Positions 1 to 11,160 of a stretch of 64,000 nucleotides of DNA are shown here, piece after piece. The translations under genes were made by a program, and so were the position numbers. The stretch is taken from positions 21,551,501-21,615,500 of the forward strand of contig OX365944.1 in assembly GCA_947247005.1 (NCBI GenBank), in the 5' to 3' direction. This DNA is from Spisula solida. Its lineage: Eukaryota; Mollusca; Bivalvia; Venerida; Mactridae. The stretch's first letter is position 1, and each line of letters opens with the position of its first letter. The notes under the pieces were generated by a model. The model was not told the origin of the DNA and searched no databases. It saw only the letters and a list, made by a program, of their open reading frames with translations.

Positions 1-756
1 TGTGAAATTATGCCAATTTAAAGGTCGAGAGTCGTGTCAAATTATCTGGACTATATTTTGTAGTCACCTGTTTCATTTCCTTTTGGGTACAACATATGTA
101 CATTTATGAACATGGACATCTAATGATGTCTATTGAGTAAAATTATTTTAAGTACATTTTTATTTGTAGTTTGTCTTGTACCATAAAGAGAACATTTTTT
201 CTGTATCCTTCGAGATGAATATGATTAAACTATCAGTTTTAATATCCAGATACTTTTTGTTTATTTTTCTATTTACCACATCTGAATTCAACCAGATTTA
301 GTAGTCTAAGAATATTTAAAAAGCTACGTTGACAGGGATGTGAGTTTTGTTGTAACTAGGTCATTTAGTGTAGGCATTCCGCCTTTTGTTTGCTGAAACT
401 TTTCTATTCAGCTTTTTAACAGTCGGGATAAGGGCTGATTAATTTTCTTGGTTGGCAGTGTGATGGGCACGATTCCAAACAGCAAAAAAAATAGGCATTA
501 TAGTCGTTTTGCTGTGGAAACTGGGTCATTCAGCTAGTAATTACGTTATATAATTTTCGACAGCTTGGACTTGGGCGGATCTTTGCTTGTTTAGTTGGGC
601 ATTGTGCCTTGTATGTGTTTTATGTTCCTGTGCTCGGATGGTTCAGTTAGGCATTGTGCTTTGTGTGTTTTTAAAATTTTCTGTGCTCGGCTGTTTAAGT
701 TGAGTGATGCCTTCCCTGTCTGACTTAATATAATCTTTTTGTACCCTTGCCAAATG
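1..756. other. Upstream intergenic DNA, no gene seen
   Basis: AT-rich sequence with no long open frame or RNA gene that I can support. The only structure seen is a degenerate direct repeat of about 53 bp at roughly 590-700: two blocks each run from a GGCATTGTGC motif to CTGTGCTCGG. Confidence 0.5.
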
Positions 757-1110
757 TAAGTGATGGCTTAGAGGTAGGACTCCTGCATTGGGATCGAGAA
801 GGTCAGGGTTAGATCCCCGTCTGTATGACTGCTATATTTCTCTTCGTAAGAATAACCAACAATGCTTTACTCGACAGAGGTGTGAATTGGTACCTGCGAG
901 GGCAGTGTCTGAGCATGTTCGATCTTCCTGGTCGCCGTATCTGGATGTTGTCTGCGCACCAAATAGCCTCCCCATGGTTTCCTTAGGTAGACCAATGACC
1001 AGGGCGAGTTAGATGTCAAAGGGTGGATAGACGACTGACTTACTGAAAAGGACCTCGAACACTGGCAACTTAACTTTATGTGTAGATTTTCCCATGTCCG
1101 TTTGTCCATC
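757..1110 (+). repeat. tRNA-derived SINE-like repeat, degenerate
   Basis: Positions 765-822 look like a decayed tRNA-type RNA polymerase III promoter: an A-box-like TGGCTTAGAGG, then about 35 bases later a B-box-like GGTTAGATCCC. The sequence after it (to about 1110) is non-coding and could be the SINE body. There is no clear poly-A or simple tail. Family unknown; the call rests only on the spaced A/B boxes. Confidence 0.4.
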
Positions 1111-1184
1111 CCACATTGTCTAAGGTCCTATTCCTCTGTCGGTAGGAGGTTTTACATTGAATCTCAAGATTTGATTTATGACTA

Positions 1185-1640
1185 GCAAGTACGAGAAAGT
1201 CGAGTGCCAACCAACCTTAGGCGGTGCTCTTGTTCACTGGCTGGACCATCATGAAGGTTGATTATTTATTTGTAATCTATTTGCGTTTGAACATGGGTAT
1301 TGTGGGATATCACATGACTAAAATGGTACGTAACAGTGCCTAGAACATCGCAAAACATACATACTTGGATTTTGTTTGGATTATTGCCGAGCATAGTCTT
1401 TATTTGCCAGTGAGCTTTCAGCTGAAATATGACAGGAATATGAGTGCCTCCACTCATATTTAAACCCAGGTCGCCGGATAAGACGGCAAGCGCGCTTACC
1501 ATTGAGTACTCCCTAATGAGTTTTACTTTTTATATACTTCAGTCTTTGTAAAAACTCATGTTTGCATATTGGCTCAAACATTAGGTCATCCGATCAGATC
1601 AAAGATACGATACGTTCATATAAACACATTTACCGGTCAC
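1185..1640. repeat. Dispersed repeat (AGTACGAGAAAGTCGAG family)
   Basis: This block starts with AGTACGAGAAAGTCGAG and ends with a TTTGTAAA-ACTCAT ... GGTCATCCG-CAGATCAA segment. The same two modules recur in the same order at 12,635-13,290, and the first module recurs at about 26,702, 41,195, 46,330 (inverted) and 61,505 (inverted). A tRNA-like head lies inside on the minus strand (1448-1512), with A-box-like and B-box-like (CCTGGGTTTAAAT) sequences, so the unit may be SINE-derived. It is non-coding. Confidence 0.55.
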
Positions 1641-1876
1641 CGACTGCACTTCCCATCCGTTTCTTTATGAAATTTAACTCACTACATTCAGGTTATGATT
1701 CAGTTTGTTTATATATGTTGTTTAATTTACATCGATTGGTTTGGCCACTCGATCGAATTTCACATGTATTAGCCTTTGGGGGAAATATTGTAATTTTGGT
1801 TTATCATTTCCGCTTTAAATTGAAATCGCGCTAAAAGCTGGTGAATATAACGCAGTACACAGCGCAGTTATAAACA

Positions 1877-2297
1877 ATGTTTCAAACATTTGTTTCTGTT
1901 TTGGGAATTTACTTTGTTTTTTGTGAGACCATTGCCTCAACTTCCGCTCATTTTAGGTCCAATTCTATCGATTTACAAAATCTGTTTGATTTTACCAAGA
2001 ACAATGAGGTGTTCACATCACTGGCTCATTTTATTGAAACCGAGGAAGCGAACATAGAGTCACTCAAACACCTTTCGGAATTACTTGTTTATGATGAATC
2101 CTTCACAGCAACTGATGTTAAACAGTTGTATCATCCTAGGAACGTATTGAAAATAATTCGGCAACATACTGAACAACTTCCAGTTGTTGTCCAAGAGATA
2201 CGTGAACGATCGAGAAGAGAAGTGTTTGACGAAACTGCATGGAATGAATTTCTATCCCAGTTGCCGGACTCATCTGATCTTGGCTTTTTCGTTAAAG
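1877..2297 (+). CDS. P4HA: Prolyl 4-hydroxylase subunit alpha, exon 1
   Basis: First coding exon of a collagen-type prolyl 4-hydroxylase alpha subunit. It encodes residues 1-140 plus the first base of codon 141. The ATG opens a hydrophobic signal peptide (about residues 1-20, expected cleavage near the TAS/SA residues), as expected for an enzyme of the endoplasmic reticulum lumen. The rest is the helical N-terminal domain that mediates alpha-subunit assembly, with family hallmarks (a FLSQLPDSSDL-like stretch followed by a phenylalanine-valine-lysine-glycine at the exon end). The exon ends at AAAG|GTATGC, a good donor in phase 1. Joined to 6948 it reads smoothly into the conserved GLIRLMDIYEL block, which is strong proof of the splice. 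An open frame continues to 2353 past the donor but reads into hydrophobic nonsense. No convincing TATA box was identified. Confidence 0.9.
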
Positions 2298-3344
2298 GTA
2301 TGCTTTTAATAATTATTTTATCACTCCTATTGAAGGCGAATTCAACAGAATAATCTTATTTAATTGGTAATGGTCTCCGTCAGTCCGAACACATTGTAAG
2401 TATGGATTCAAACCAAGAGATGCCCATACATGAGCGTAGAAGCAGGGGTCGGGGCCAGACCACCTCCAATGTAAGGACGAGGGCAATATATAGTCCCCCA
2501 AAACATTCCAGACCACATACTTTTTTTCAGTCTAAACAGTCTGGTCGCATGCTCTTCCTCTCTATTGTACTTTATTGAATAATAGTACATATATATCGGC
2601 GGGACGGACCATCCTACAAGACTTTAAAATTATGGGACCAACCGTTTAAAACCAAAAGCCCCAACCCAATTTTAGCCGGCGACATTTTATAATTCTGGAC
2701 TTAAATGTATTTTCTGACTGGTTGAACAGTCGGCAGTCTGAACGAACTCCTTCATCAATTCGAAAATTCGATCTCATGAAAAAACGCTCCCTTATGCATT
2801 TCAAGTAGACATCTAAACTCAAATTGAGATTTTGCTAAAATTAGAGATTTATTTTTTATTAATCTTGAGTACAAGCTTTTGACATTTCACTGTAATAAAC
2901 TTCAAATGATGTTTCTATTTTTAGGAAAGTTTTGAGTCCATTCTCACATGGAAATTAACCCCATACGCATGTCAGTATTTGAGATAAGATTTTGTTAAGG
3001 CTGAAATGCTTAAGGTGATCGGGACGTGATGTCTTTACTACTCGGCCATTCACTCACTCTCGTGCATTTATACATTAACGGGTGTTCACAAAAGAACGCT
3101 CACAAAATCTTAAATGATATAAACAGGGTTATGTCACACAATAATTCGTGTGAACCAGACACAACCGTAGTTAGTATTGATATGATAGTAAACAAAGAGA
3201 TACTACTGCTAAATGATGTAGTGCTATAAAATTAAAATGAACAGTTTTTTGGTTGGAATGGACTAAATGTCTAACTGCTTGTAAATATGATGTTTTTTGT
3301 GAACACATTAAACCATAACGTCGTATATGTTTATCTCGTACCGT

Positions 3345-3948
3345 AAATACTTGATCACAAGTCGTGGCACTACTTCATGATATCGGTAGATTAACATATC
3401 GTTTATATTCGACCATAAGTCGTGGTACTACTTCACGATATCGGTAGATTAACATATCGTTTATATTCGACCATAAGTCGTGGTACTACTTCACGATATC
3501 GGTAGATTAACTTATCGTTTATATTCGACCATAAGTCGTGGTACTACTTCACGATATCGGTAGATTAACATATCGTTTATATTCGACCATAAGTCGTGGT
3601 ACTACTTCACGATATCGGTAGATTAACATATCGTTTATATTCGATCATAAGTCGTGGTACTACTTCACGATATCGGTAGATAAACATATCATTTATATTC
3701 GACCATAAGTCGTGGTACTACTTCACGATATCGGTAGATTAACATATCGTTTATATTCGACCATAAGTCGTGGTACTACTTCACGATATCGGTAGATTAA
3801 CATATCGTTTATATTCGACCATAAGTCGTGGTACTACTTCACGATATCGGTAGATTAACATATCGTTTATATTCGATCATAAGTCGTGGTACTACTTCAC
3901 GATATCGATTGATTAACATATCGTTAATATTCGATCGTAGCTGATGCT
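3345..3948. repeat. 58-bp tandem satellite in the P4HA intron
   Basis: About ten head-to-tail copies of a 58-bp unit containing ATAAGTCGTGGTACTACTTC and CGATATCGGTAGATTAACAT. The period is exact: the CGTGGTAC word recurs at 3421, 3479 and so on. Most units differ by one or two bases; the first and last are the most diverged. A degenerate piece of the same unit reappears at 4918-5045 beyond the mariner-type insertion, so the transposon landed inside the array. Confidence 0.92.
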
Positions 3949-3952
3949 TGTA

Positions 3953-4915
3953 CGAGGGGTGATCAACAAATCCGCGGGAAAATGCTCTGAAATCTTTGTT
4001 ACGGACCAATATTGCAGAAAATCGGTCAAATTATAGATGGGCGTATTACAAATACATAACAATAATAAAATTAAACTCAAGGAAATATTTGGTCGAAAAA
4101 TCGTAGAAACCGTAACGTCACTATGGCTTCACCGGCCAAACGTCATCGCGACGTCGTTACATTTAACAGTATACATGCTTATTCCTGGCACAATTCATAA
4201 TGTACAATGTATAACGCGTCGAATGTTTCTCAAAAATTGACTGTACAAGGAGATGGACTTCATAGACCTGTCAACCGAAAATCTATTTTTTCCTCTACAA
4301 CTTGCATGTAAATTAAAAGAATATGCTGATGGAGAACATTCATATTGATGGCGTAATTTGACGTTATTGACGTCGTATAGTCCATTCGCATGTCGGCATT
4401 GATTTCACATGGCTATATGTGAGAGAATATGCAAAACAGATGCCTGTTTTGTATTACATATGCGTTGCATTTCGCAATATTGTCATTGGCATTTTATGAC
4501 ATTTCATTCTTAACACGACTTTTCGACGCCGATTTCTGTATCACACTAATTTACATACAACGACTTCGAAGGAAACAGCTCTAAAACGGAATTTGACGTT
4601 AACACAATTGTTTGAAATAATTTATGCAATGTTATATCATTGCATATTCATAACACACCCTTTAGAAAATTATAATGTTACAAACGTACGCATGGTACGT
4701 CATCGTTTGATACGTGCAACGTTGGAAAATTTGAAAGTTTGGGCCCCATGACGTCAAGTGACGTTGCCATAGGAAACCGCGTTCGTTCTGACTTAGGTTA
4801 TTATTGATGGTCACTGGTGAATCAATTTAAAATGAATTTATCTTCATGTTTAGAAAGTTTCAACCACGTACAATAACAAATAAAACTTTTCCGCGTATTT
4901 GCTGATCACCCCTCG
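3953..4915. mobile_element. Mariner-type non-autonomous element, TA target duplication
   Basis: A 963-bp element bounded by TA dinucleotides (3951-3952 and 4916-4917) with terminal inverted repeats: CGAGGGGTGATCA at the left and TGATCACCCCTCG at the right, extending through CCGCG motifs to about 30 bp. This terminus is typical of Tc1/mariner elements. No transposase frame remains; the longest internal open frame (4037-4240) has no recognisable motif. It contains CRE-like TGACGTCA-type words near 4749. A shorter relative with matching ends is at 25,065-25,396. Confidence 0.85.
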
Positions 4916-4917
4916 TA

Positions 4918-5045
4918 CAATCGTGGTACTACATTTACTCGCAAATAACGGAAATACTCGATTATAAGTCGATGTCCATGTACGCGTTGAACTTCATCGC
5001 GAGAAGCATAAATATCGGATGTTGAACTCTGTTCAAATATAAGTG
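4918..5045. repeat. Residual 58-bp satellite fragment
   Basis: Immediately right of the mariner-type element the sequence resumes with TCGTGGTACTACATTTACTCG and ATTATAAGTCG words, matching diverged units of the satellite on the left side. It marks the far half of an array split by the insertion. Confidence 0.55.
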
Positions 5046-6079
5046 ACCCACGCTCGCGTATTTATTGATTTTATACTAATTGGATATTGTCTTTTATTGC
5101 AATAAAGCATCACTTAAAGTTTATATTACACAATTGACTAGATTGTTGTCGCAAATGTTCAAAAAAATAAGTACACTGGTTTTTTAATAGAACGTGATTA
5201 TTAGTATAATGTTCATTTATGCAATTTTAGATTTAATTTAGTGATAAGTAATGCTTTCCAATATATTCCATTACAATTGAATCCATGTGCCGCCTAATAC
5301 ACTAAGCGGCTTTGAAAAGGCAACACTAATGAAAATCAATATAACTTTTTTGTTTATTAATATTTCTCAACAAAATATTGTGTGCGTGTTATTTGCTACC
5401 CTTGGGTCGTAACCCGACGTTCTTTTCATCACAAGTCATGGTCCATTAAACCGTGAAACGGAAAAACACGAAAAATGTACGAGGAATCGAAGGGTTGGTG
5501 CTAATTATTTTAATGTAATGTCAATTTGAATAGTCTATCAGTCGACAAATTCACAAAACTCAAAATACGACGGTTTACCACTCTTTAGGTTTCAAAATCG
5601 CTATATAGCAATGTTTCAGGTTTACCGAAGAATACTTCTAATTTTACAGTCAAAGGGAAGTGATTATTGATAGAGATTGAGTAAATGAAATTCAACTGCT
5701 CTAAATCTAAATTGAGCTCTATATTTATTTTTGTTTTGCTTTATTTCTGTCTCCATGATAAGCACGGACACCTGTTCACAAACTGTATCCGAAAAATAAG
5801 TACACATCAGCATTAACAATCTGAAAAACGCAGACGGACGCACGGCATCAAATATGCTTTTGTTTATGTCATCATTGGGTTAGTGCTATTGTAAAGGGTC
5901 TTATCAAATCTTAATGAAATTAATTTGATTGTCATGCGACATATCTTAGCTACAAATGGTGAAATTTTCAGCATATTTAAACTCATGTTGGCTAAGCTAT
6001 AGGAAAATACATACATGTATACATACACGCTATATAAGTGTAAATGTTGCGTTTAAAGCCGATCGGTGTGTCAGCAACG

Positions 6080-6832
6080 TTAAAGATGGGTTCACACACT
6101 GGCGTTTGGACCGACTTTTACCGACGTTTGGGCAAACGTTCAGCTCCGCTAGTAACAGTTACTAAACGTTTAGAAAAGTTGACGATCGCTGGTAAACACG
6201 AAGAACGTTGTATTCGTTGAAAAATTTTAACATGCAAACATTTTGCCGACGTTTGGAAATAAACGCTGATGTAAGTTGTGCTCCGTTTATAAACGTTCCT
6301 GAACGCTGAATTAAGTTGATTAAAATTTGCTTAAGTTAAACTCCGTTGGCAAACGTCTGCTTAAACGCTGGTGGCGATAATGAATTTAGTCGAACGTTTA
6401 TCTAGCGGAGGCCAACGGGTATCCAGCCCAATGAAAGCGGTAGTAACGCAAGGGCTGGCGTAAGCGAACATTCCCCAGTGCAAATAAACGTTTGTCCAAC
6501 GCAGACCAACGGTATCAGCCGCAATGATCGCGATAGCAACGCAAGTGGTTAGCGCAGACGAATTTTCCATAACGTTTCAGTAATTTAGGTAATTTTTGTT
6601 CAACGGATCCAGGCGTTCGGCACCTCGTTTGTCTAAGTCGGACTAAGTTAGGGACCGCTACACATACACTATGCTGCGCTCGCAAACGTTCACATGCATT
6701 AATAGAAAATAGCTACAATGCTATTCCTCCTTGCGAACGTAATTTCACCAACGTTTCCAAGGGCTCATTTTCCCGTCTTTTGAAACGCTTATCAACGCTG
6801 GTACAAACGTTCATAGTGTGAACCAAGCTTAA
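6080..6832. mobile_element. TTAA-flanked MITE saturated with AACGTT motifs
   Basis: A 753-bp segment bounded by TTAA on both sides (6080-6083, 6829-6832) with imperfect inverted ends: GGGTTCACAC near the left and GTGTGAACC near the right, followed inside by GGCGTTTG / CAAACGTT. TTAA target duplications are characteristic of piggyBac-like (and Kolobok) elements. The interior is packed with AAACG, CGTTT and AACGTT words in both orientations. No transposase is present. It lies just upstream of P4HA exon 2, ending about 115 bp before the acceptor. Confidence 0.75.
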
Positions 6833-6947
6833 GTAATTATTTGTGCAATGTGTACATTATGGTATGAATTCTTAGTGAAAGGTTATATATGACAGATCTA
6901 TACGAGATATTCAATACAGTATACGTTATTTGTTCGCTATTTTTCAG

Positions 6948-8140
6948 GATTGATACGACTTATGGATATTTATGAATTGAAGCCAGAGACAGTCTCAATT
7001 GGACATATTCTACGTCACAGGTCACGTGGTCTGAATCTTGACGAAATAGCGGACGTAGGGTATATATCTACAGAACTTATTTTTAAAGATTCTACCATAG
7101 ATGGTGGTGATATGGTTAGTGTGATCATTGGTTGGTTAAAGCTGGGCTCATCTCTGGCCAAGGCCTCTGAAGATAACAAGCTTCGCTACAAATTAGAAGT
7201 TGCTTTGATTGACATCGCTAGGTTTCGGCTGAAACGTGATGGCTGTCAGTGTTCAATTGATATGGAGTTGACACACGACCTATGGAAGAAAAACAACCCG
7301 GGTCATCAACTCCCACCATATAACTGGACATGTGATGCGAACAAAAAAGCAGAAAAATGCTCTAAAAGCATAAACAAAAACAAAAAAGAACATGAAAATA
7401 TTTGCAATTTATGTCAACATAAGCAGCCTGTTCATTTTAAGGAAAAACACGTCCACCTGCCAGTTGAATATCAATATTGTAAACTCGACCATAATAATCA
7501 TCCTTTGTTACTGTTGCAGCCCGTCAAAGTTGAAATCCGCAGTCTATATCCGTATAACATGGTAGAATTTCACGATATTCTCTCGGATCGTGAAATGGAC
7601 TATTTAAAGCGTCTCATCGGTCGCAATATGACTATAGGAACGCTCAGACCTTATAGTAATAAAAATGCGACAGTTCACCTCCATTTCTCTGAATTCTCTT
7701 ATCTCGCACCGGAAAAACATGATTCTCCGGTCGTCAAGCGCATCAGGGCCCGTTTGTCTGCATTTTCGAATTTGACAATAACATACCAAACTAGCGAAAG
7801 AGTATTGCTATCAAATTATCCAACGACTGGATATATTGGTCCTCATGTAGATTTCCATATTCGGAAATTGTATGAAAATAACCGATTTGTAACAATTTTG
7901 TTGTATCTGAACGATGTTGACGGTGGTGCGACAGTGTTTCCGTTCATCAACATCCGAATGGAAGCGAGGCGTGGAAGGGGGTTTATGTTCACCAACACGT
8001 TTAGGAATAACATCGGCATGATGTACACACGCCACCTGAGTTGCCCTGTGATCACAGGCGACAAATGGATTATTACTCAATGGGTTCATTTTTGTGGACA
8101 GGAATTTTCACACAAATGCTCGCTAAAAAAGACCGAATGA
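6948..8140 (+). CDS. P4HA: Prolyl 4-hydroxylase subunit alpha, exon 2 with catalytic domain
   Basis: Second and last coding exon, completing a 537-aa protein; human P4HA1 is about 534 aa. Residues 141-250 form the peptide-substrate-binding (TPR-like) domain, starting with the conserved GLIRLMDIYEL block. Residues about 335-530 form the Fe(II)/2-oxoglutarate dioxygenase fold. The iron ligands are visible as H440-V-D442 (in GPHVDFH) and H503 (in TRHLSCPV); the 2-oxoglutarate-binding lysine is K513 (in GDKW), and the GGATVFP strand is at about 466-472. The enzyme hydroxylates prolines of collagen-like chains in the ER as a tetramer with protein disulfide isomerase. Unusual points: a Lys/Cys-rich insert at about 266-301, and an H-to-H spacing of 63 rather than the 71 of the human enzyme. 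There are NxT sequons around residues 266, 367, 380 and 415. It ends KKTE without a KDEL signal, as expected for alpha subunits. The exon starts at the AG at 6946-6947, not at an ATG. Confidence 0.93.
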
Positions 8141-8215
8141 TTCCGCAGATATTTACTTATTTATTTTTTACTATCGTGTACAACACGTATCCAGTGTTAT
8201 TTTGTCTTTCCTAAA

Positions 8216-8820
8216 GCCTAGGTTCCACTGAGGAATTCCTCAGGAATTACTCATAGTTTGCTCGATGGACCCCGATGCTCCCGACGTTTTTGCAGAACCT
8301 ATCCCCGAAGCTACATCCCGAGGCCGAGGAGGGACCGAAGTATAACGTCGGGAACACATCGGGAGTTCTCCCGATGACTCCCAGTACCCCCAAATCATCC
8401 CGATAAATATTAACGAATATTCGGGGATTAAATCCCAAGACAGCGAATGAGTCACCGAAATATTTAAATAACATCGCCGATGTGTCGGAGAAGCCCTCGT
8501 AATGCCTCGTGGAATGCGTTTTTATCGCGAAAGCAACCCCGGTCATTCTTCGAGGATCTGGGTGCTTCGGAATGCCTCCCCGAGATATTTATGAGCTTCG
8601 GGGATACTCTCCCCGGGGTAAAATCGCAAGTACATCGGGAAAAATTCTATACAGGCATTGAAATTTTTCGATATACTCGCAATGTCACTTACTGTCTCAA
8701 GACTTCCAGAAGCTTCCCCGAGTCATCGGGGGAACTCCTGATTTCAATCGACAGTACATCCCTGAGGCAGTTGTTCCGACGCATAAAGTCGGGAATACAT
8801 CGCGATTTTTCCAATTAAGC
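8216..8820. repeat. CCCGA/TCGGG-saturated repeat element
   Basis: About 600 bp just 3' of the P4HA stop codon are distinctly more GC-rich than their surroundings and packed with CCCCGA, TCGGG and CCGAGG words in both orientations. It opens with the 16-bp perfect palindrome CTGAGGAATTCCTCAG at 8228-8243. Open frames here on both strands (for example 8480-8818) derive from the repeated motif. Clear terminal inverted repeats or target duplications were not found, so this may be a truncated MITE. Confidence 0.5.
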
Positions 8821-8857
8821 CAATTATGGTACTTTTTAAAGAGAAATGTAGGCATAC

Positions 8858-8863
8858 AATAAA
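8858..8863 (+). promoter_or_regulatory. Candidate poly-A signal for P4HA
   Basis: AATAAA is the first canonical poly-A hexamer I see downstream of the stop codon, about 718 bp away and beyond the CCCGA-rich repeat. A non-canonical nearer site is possible. Confidence 0.3.
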
Positions 8864-8885
8864 TAGAAAATATGTTGATTTTTAT

Positions 8886-8992
8886 CAATTTTATTTCACT
8901 CGTGATCACAGAATAGTCAATTTTTACTCGAGGCTATGCCACTCGTGAAAATAGATATTTTCTGTGACCACTCGGTGAAATAAAATTCGATC
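8886..8992. mobile_element. Short hairpin MITE
   Basis: An imperfect inverted repeat of about 105 bp: the left arm TTTTATTTCACTCGTGATCAC is mirrored by GTGACCACTCGGTGAAATAAAA at the right. The arms meet around a short GAGGCTATGCCACTC centre. No coding capacity. Confidence 0.65.
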
Positions 8993-10778
8993 TTACACTA
9001 AAATCAAGAAATATCCTCTACGTATACGTAATCGAGTTTTTTAACTGGTCACAAAACCTTATCACGAACATTTTTTATCAATAATGTCAAATTTAAAAAA
9101 ATGATAATGTATTTGAGCAGTTCTCCAGGAAAACCGGGCTTAGTGACAAATTATGAATATCATGTCAATATGTCCTTAAAAAGACAAGACCTTTATGAAC
9201 AGTTTCCGAAAATTTGAGCAAATAATAACACAGACGCACAAAGTTACAAACACTCTCGCCTACTGTTTGAGTAAACGTCGCAAACGTCATTCAAACGTTA
9301 TTTGACGTAACGTTAACAAACACTTCAGAAATCCAGCATTTCATAAATTCTGGACGTAAACGTTTTAAAATAGTATCGCAATATAATTTAGAATTATATT
9401 CTTATTTTAGTATGATAATATTAAAAGCATGAATATTTGCGTTTATAGAAAACTATCTTCTGATTCGAACCACTCACCACTCGTTTTTCTCAATAATTTT
9501 TTTATGTGTGCTTTTTAGAAATAGGTCACCATAGCAACGAAAAAAGTTATTTTGACATAATTCATGAGAAAAAATAAATCTAAGAGATAGTGCTATACTG
9601 TCCAATTATTTAAAGTCAAATCAACGACCATGATTTTTTTCTCATTCCATTATTTCACGTAAATTGCCCTTTGACACACTAGGCCGCGTTTGACCTTGAT
9701 ATTTAGATGAAGGACTGTCATTTCAAGGCAACTAGGTGTTAAACGTGTTGACTATGTTGGTTGAACAATCGTAGAATGTAGACAATAATGAAATAAACCA
9801 CTTTTATCAATATTTCACGGAACCCCGGTTCTTTTGTTTACAACGAATTAAGTGTTATTGTGAATGTACGCCTTGCAGTGGTATAAATCTTGGAAAACTT
9901 GTGAATGCATAACTTTATTATGTTGTAAATAAAACACGATCAATCCACTTTGTCGTTAGTTTATTATTATTATTTATCACATAAAATAGGCTCTGGGAGT
10001 TTAATAAACCCATTACATAAAAGTCATAATACACACGTGTAATAAAGATGCAAATGAGGTATATACAAGGGCGAGTCACTTTATTTATGTATTCATACAC
10101 GTTGTCAAAAAAAGTAAAAGAATACATTTTTAGAATAGAATAAATTCTATATCAGATTATGAGCACTCTAGGGCATGTTATAATCACACAATAACAGATG
10201 TACAAGAACTTAAGAGATATGACTGTAAGTAAACATGACGGTAGGTCCGTTAAACGTGGGTACGAATAAGATCGGGACGAAATGTACATACCAAATATCT
10301 TGCATCTACACAAACACAGCATCGGATGTTGATTTCATTGTATAAGTCCGTTAATTTTGAGTATTAAAGGCGATTTTCCTTGCTTACCAAGTACTTGCAT
10401 CGTGAACAATCAGTTATTTTCGGCTATTCAGACGAATCGCGAATAAATCCACGCGGAAAACCTAGTTACTTCCCCTGTCCTTGGTTGTTACTAAAACCCG
10501 GAACGGAACACGGAACAGAACAGAATACGTTGAGTTGCTGCGGTCCAAGATTTAATTATTTACTTTGTTAAGCGTAGTTTTACATCTGCAGGATTTTAGA
10601 TACCCTAAAAATATTATTTTTAAAGGCAGAAAAATTAACATATTGGAGTATACATTGTTGCACTATTTTCTTAGCTCTTTCAATGAACCGCTTTACTCCT
10701 ATGGAGTTTATTTGCTAAAGGGGAAGTGTGTGCATTCTTGACACATTTTTACTGTGTATTTAGTTTATGTGATAAAAA
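8993..10778. other. Intergenic DNA with an AACGTT cluster
   Basis: No gene or RNA seen. A small cluster of AAACGTC, AACGTT and ACGTAAACG words at about 9265-9370 resembles the interior of the MITE at 6080-6832 and may be a fragment of it. Otherwise anonymous AT-rich sequence; short frames such as 9918-10127 are not credible genes. Confidence 0.45.
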
Positions 10779-10925
10779 GAATCTTACATTCGTGTCATTC
10801 CATATTAAATTTATTAAACTCGTTGAATAAAAGTGATAAAATGCTCGGCAGAGCCTCGCATTTTATCATTTTATCCAACTTGTTTAATAAATTCAATATA
10901 GAAAGACACTCATGTAAGATCCTCT
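10779..10925. mobile_element. Hairpin MITE (GAATCTTACATTCGTG family, copy 1)
   Basis: A near-palindrome of about 147 bp. The left arm begins AGAATCTTACATTCGTGTCA and the right arm ends with CACTCATGTAAGATCCTCT; the arms share TTTATTAAACTCGTTGAATA-like interiors around a GGCAGAGCC centre. A sister copy with the same terminal words is at 13,625-13,740. Confidence 0.75.
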
Positions 10926-11160
10926 ATATCTATAATTACCTAAATGGACTGCATTGCCAGGGGAAACACGGGCTTAACATTGCACTTTAAAAGTGCCAAG
11001 GCAACACAAACGTAAAATACTTGTTCGTTTTAGTAATAAGAAAATGGCATTCATATAATGTCATATGTCTATTTTGTAAAATATTGTGAGTTGTTTATTC
11101 TTTGTAAAGTATTTGTAAATTGTAATATTGCTTGTACAAGAATGCATGTATTTATTTTCT
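10926..11160. other. Anonymous intergenic DNA
   Basis: AT-rich, with no feature recognised. Confidence 0.4.

Larger units (their letters stand above)
2298..6947 (+). other. Single intron of the P4HA gene
   Basis: A 4,650-base phase-1 intron running from GTATGC at 2298 to the acceptor TTTTTCAG ending at 6947. It holds a 58-bp satellite, a mariner-type element and a TTAA-flanked MITE, listed separately. The stretches 2298-3344 and 5046-6079 show no gene, RNA or clear repeat to my eye; short open frames there (for example 3026-3229) look like chance. Vertebrate P4HA genes are split into many exons, so this two-exon organisation is unusual. Confidence 0.85.

Noticed and set aside
1562..1834. 90-codon frame just upstream of the P4HA start
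   Set aside because: No ATG start in context, no recognisable domain, and it overlaps a dispersed repeat.
2298..2353. Extension of P4HA exon 1 to the stop at 2353
   Set aside because: The reading after AAAG|GTATGC leaves the family's sequence, while splicing to 6948 restores the conserved block in frame.
8240..8818. Open frames of 70-112 codons on both strands downstream of P4HA
   Set aside because: Produced by CCCGA/TCGGG repeat motifs; no protein similarity recognised.
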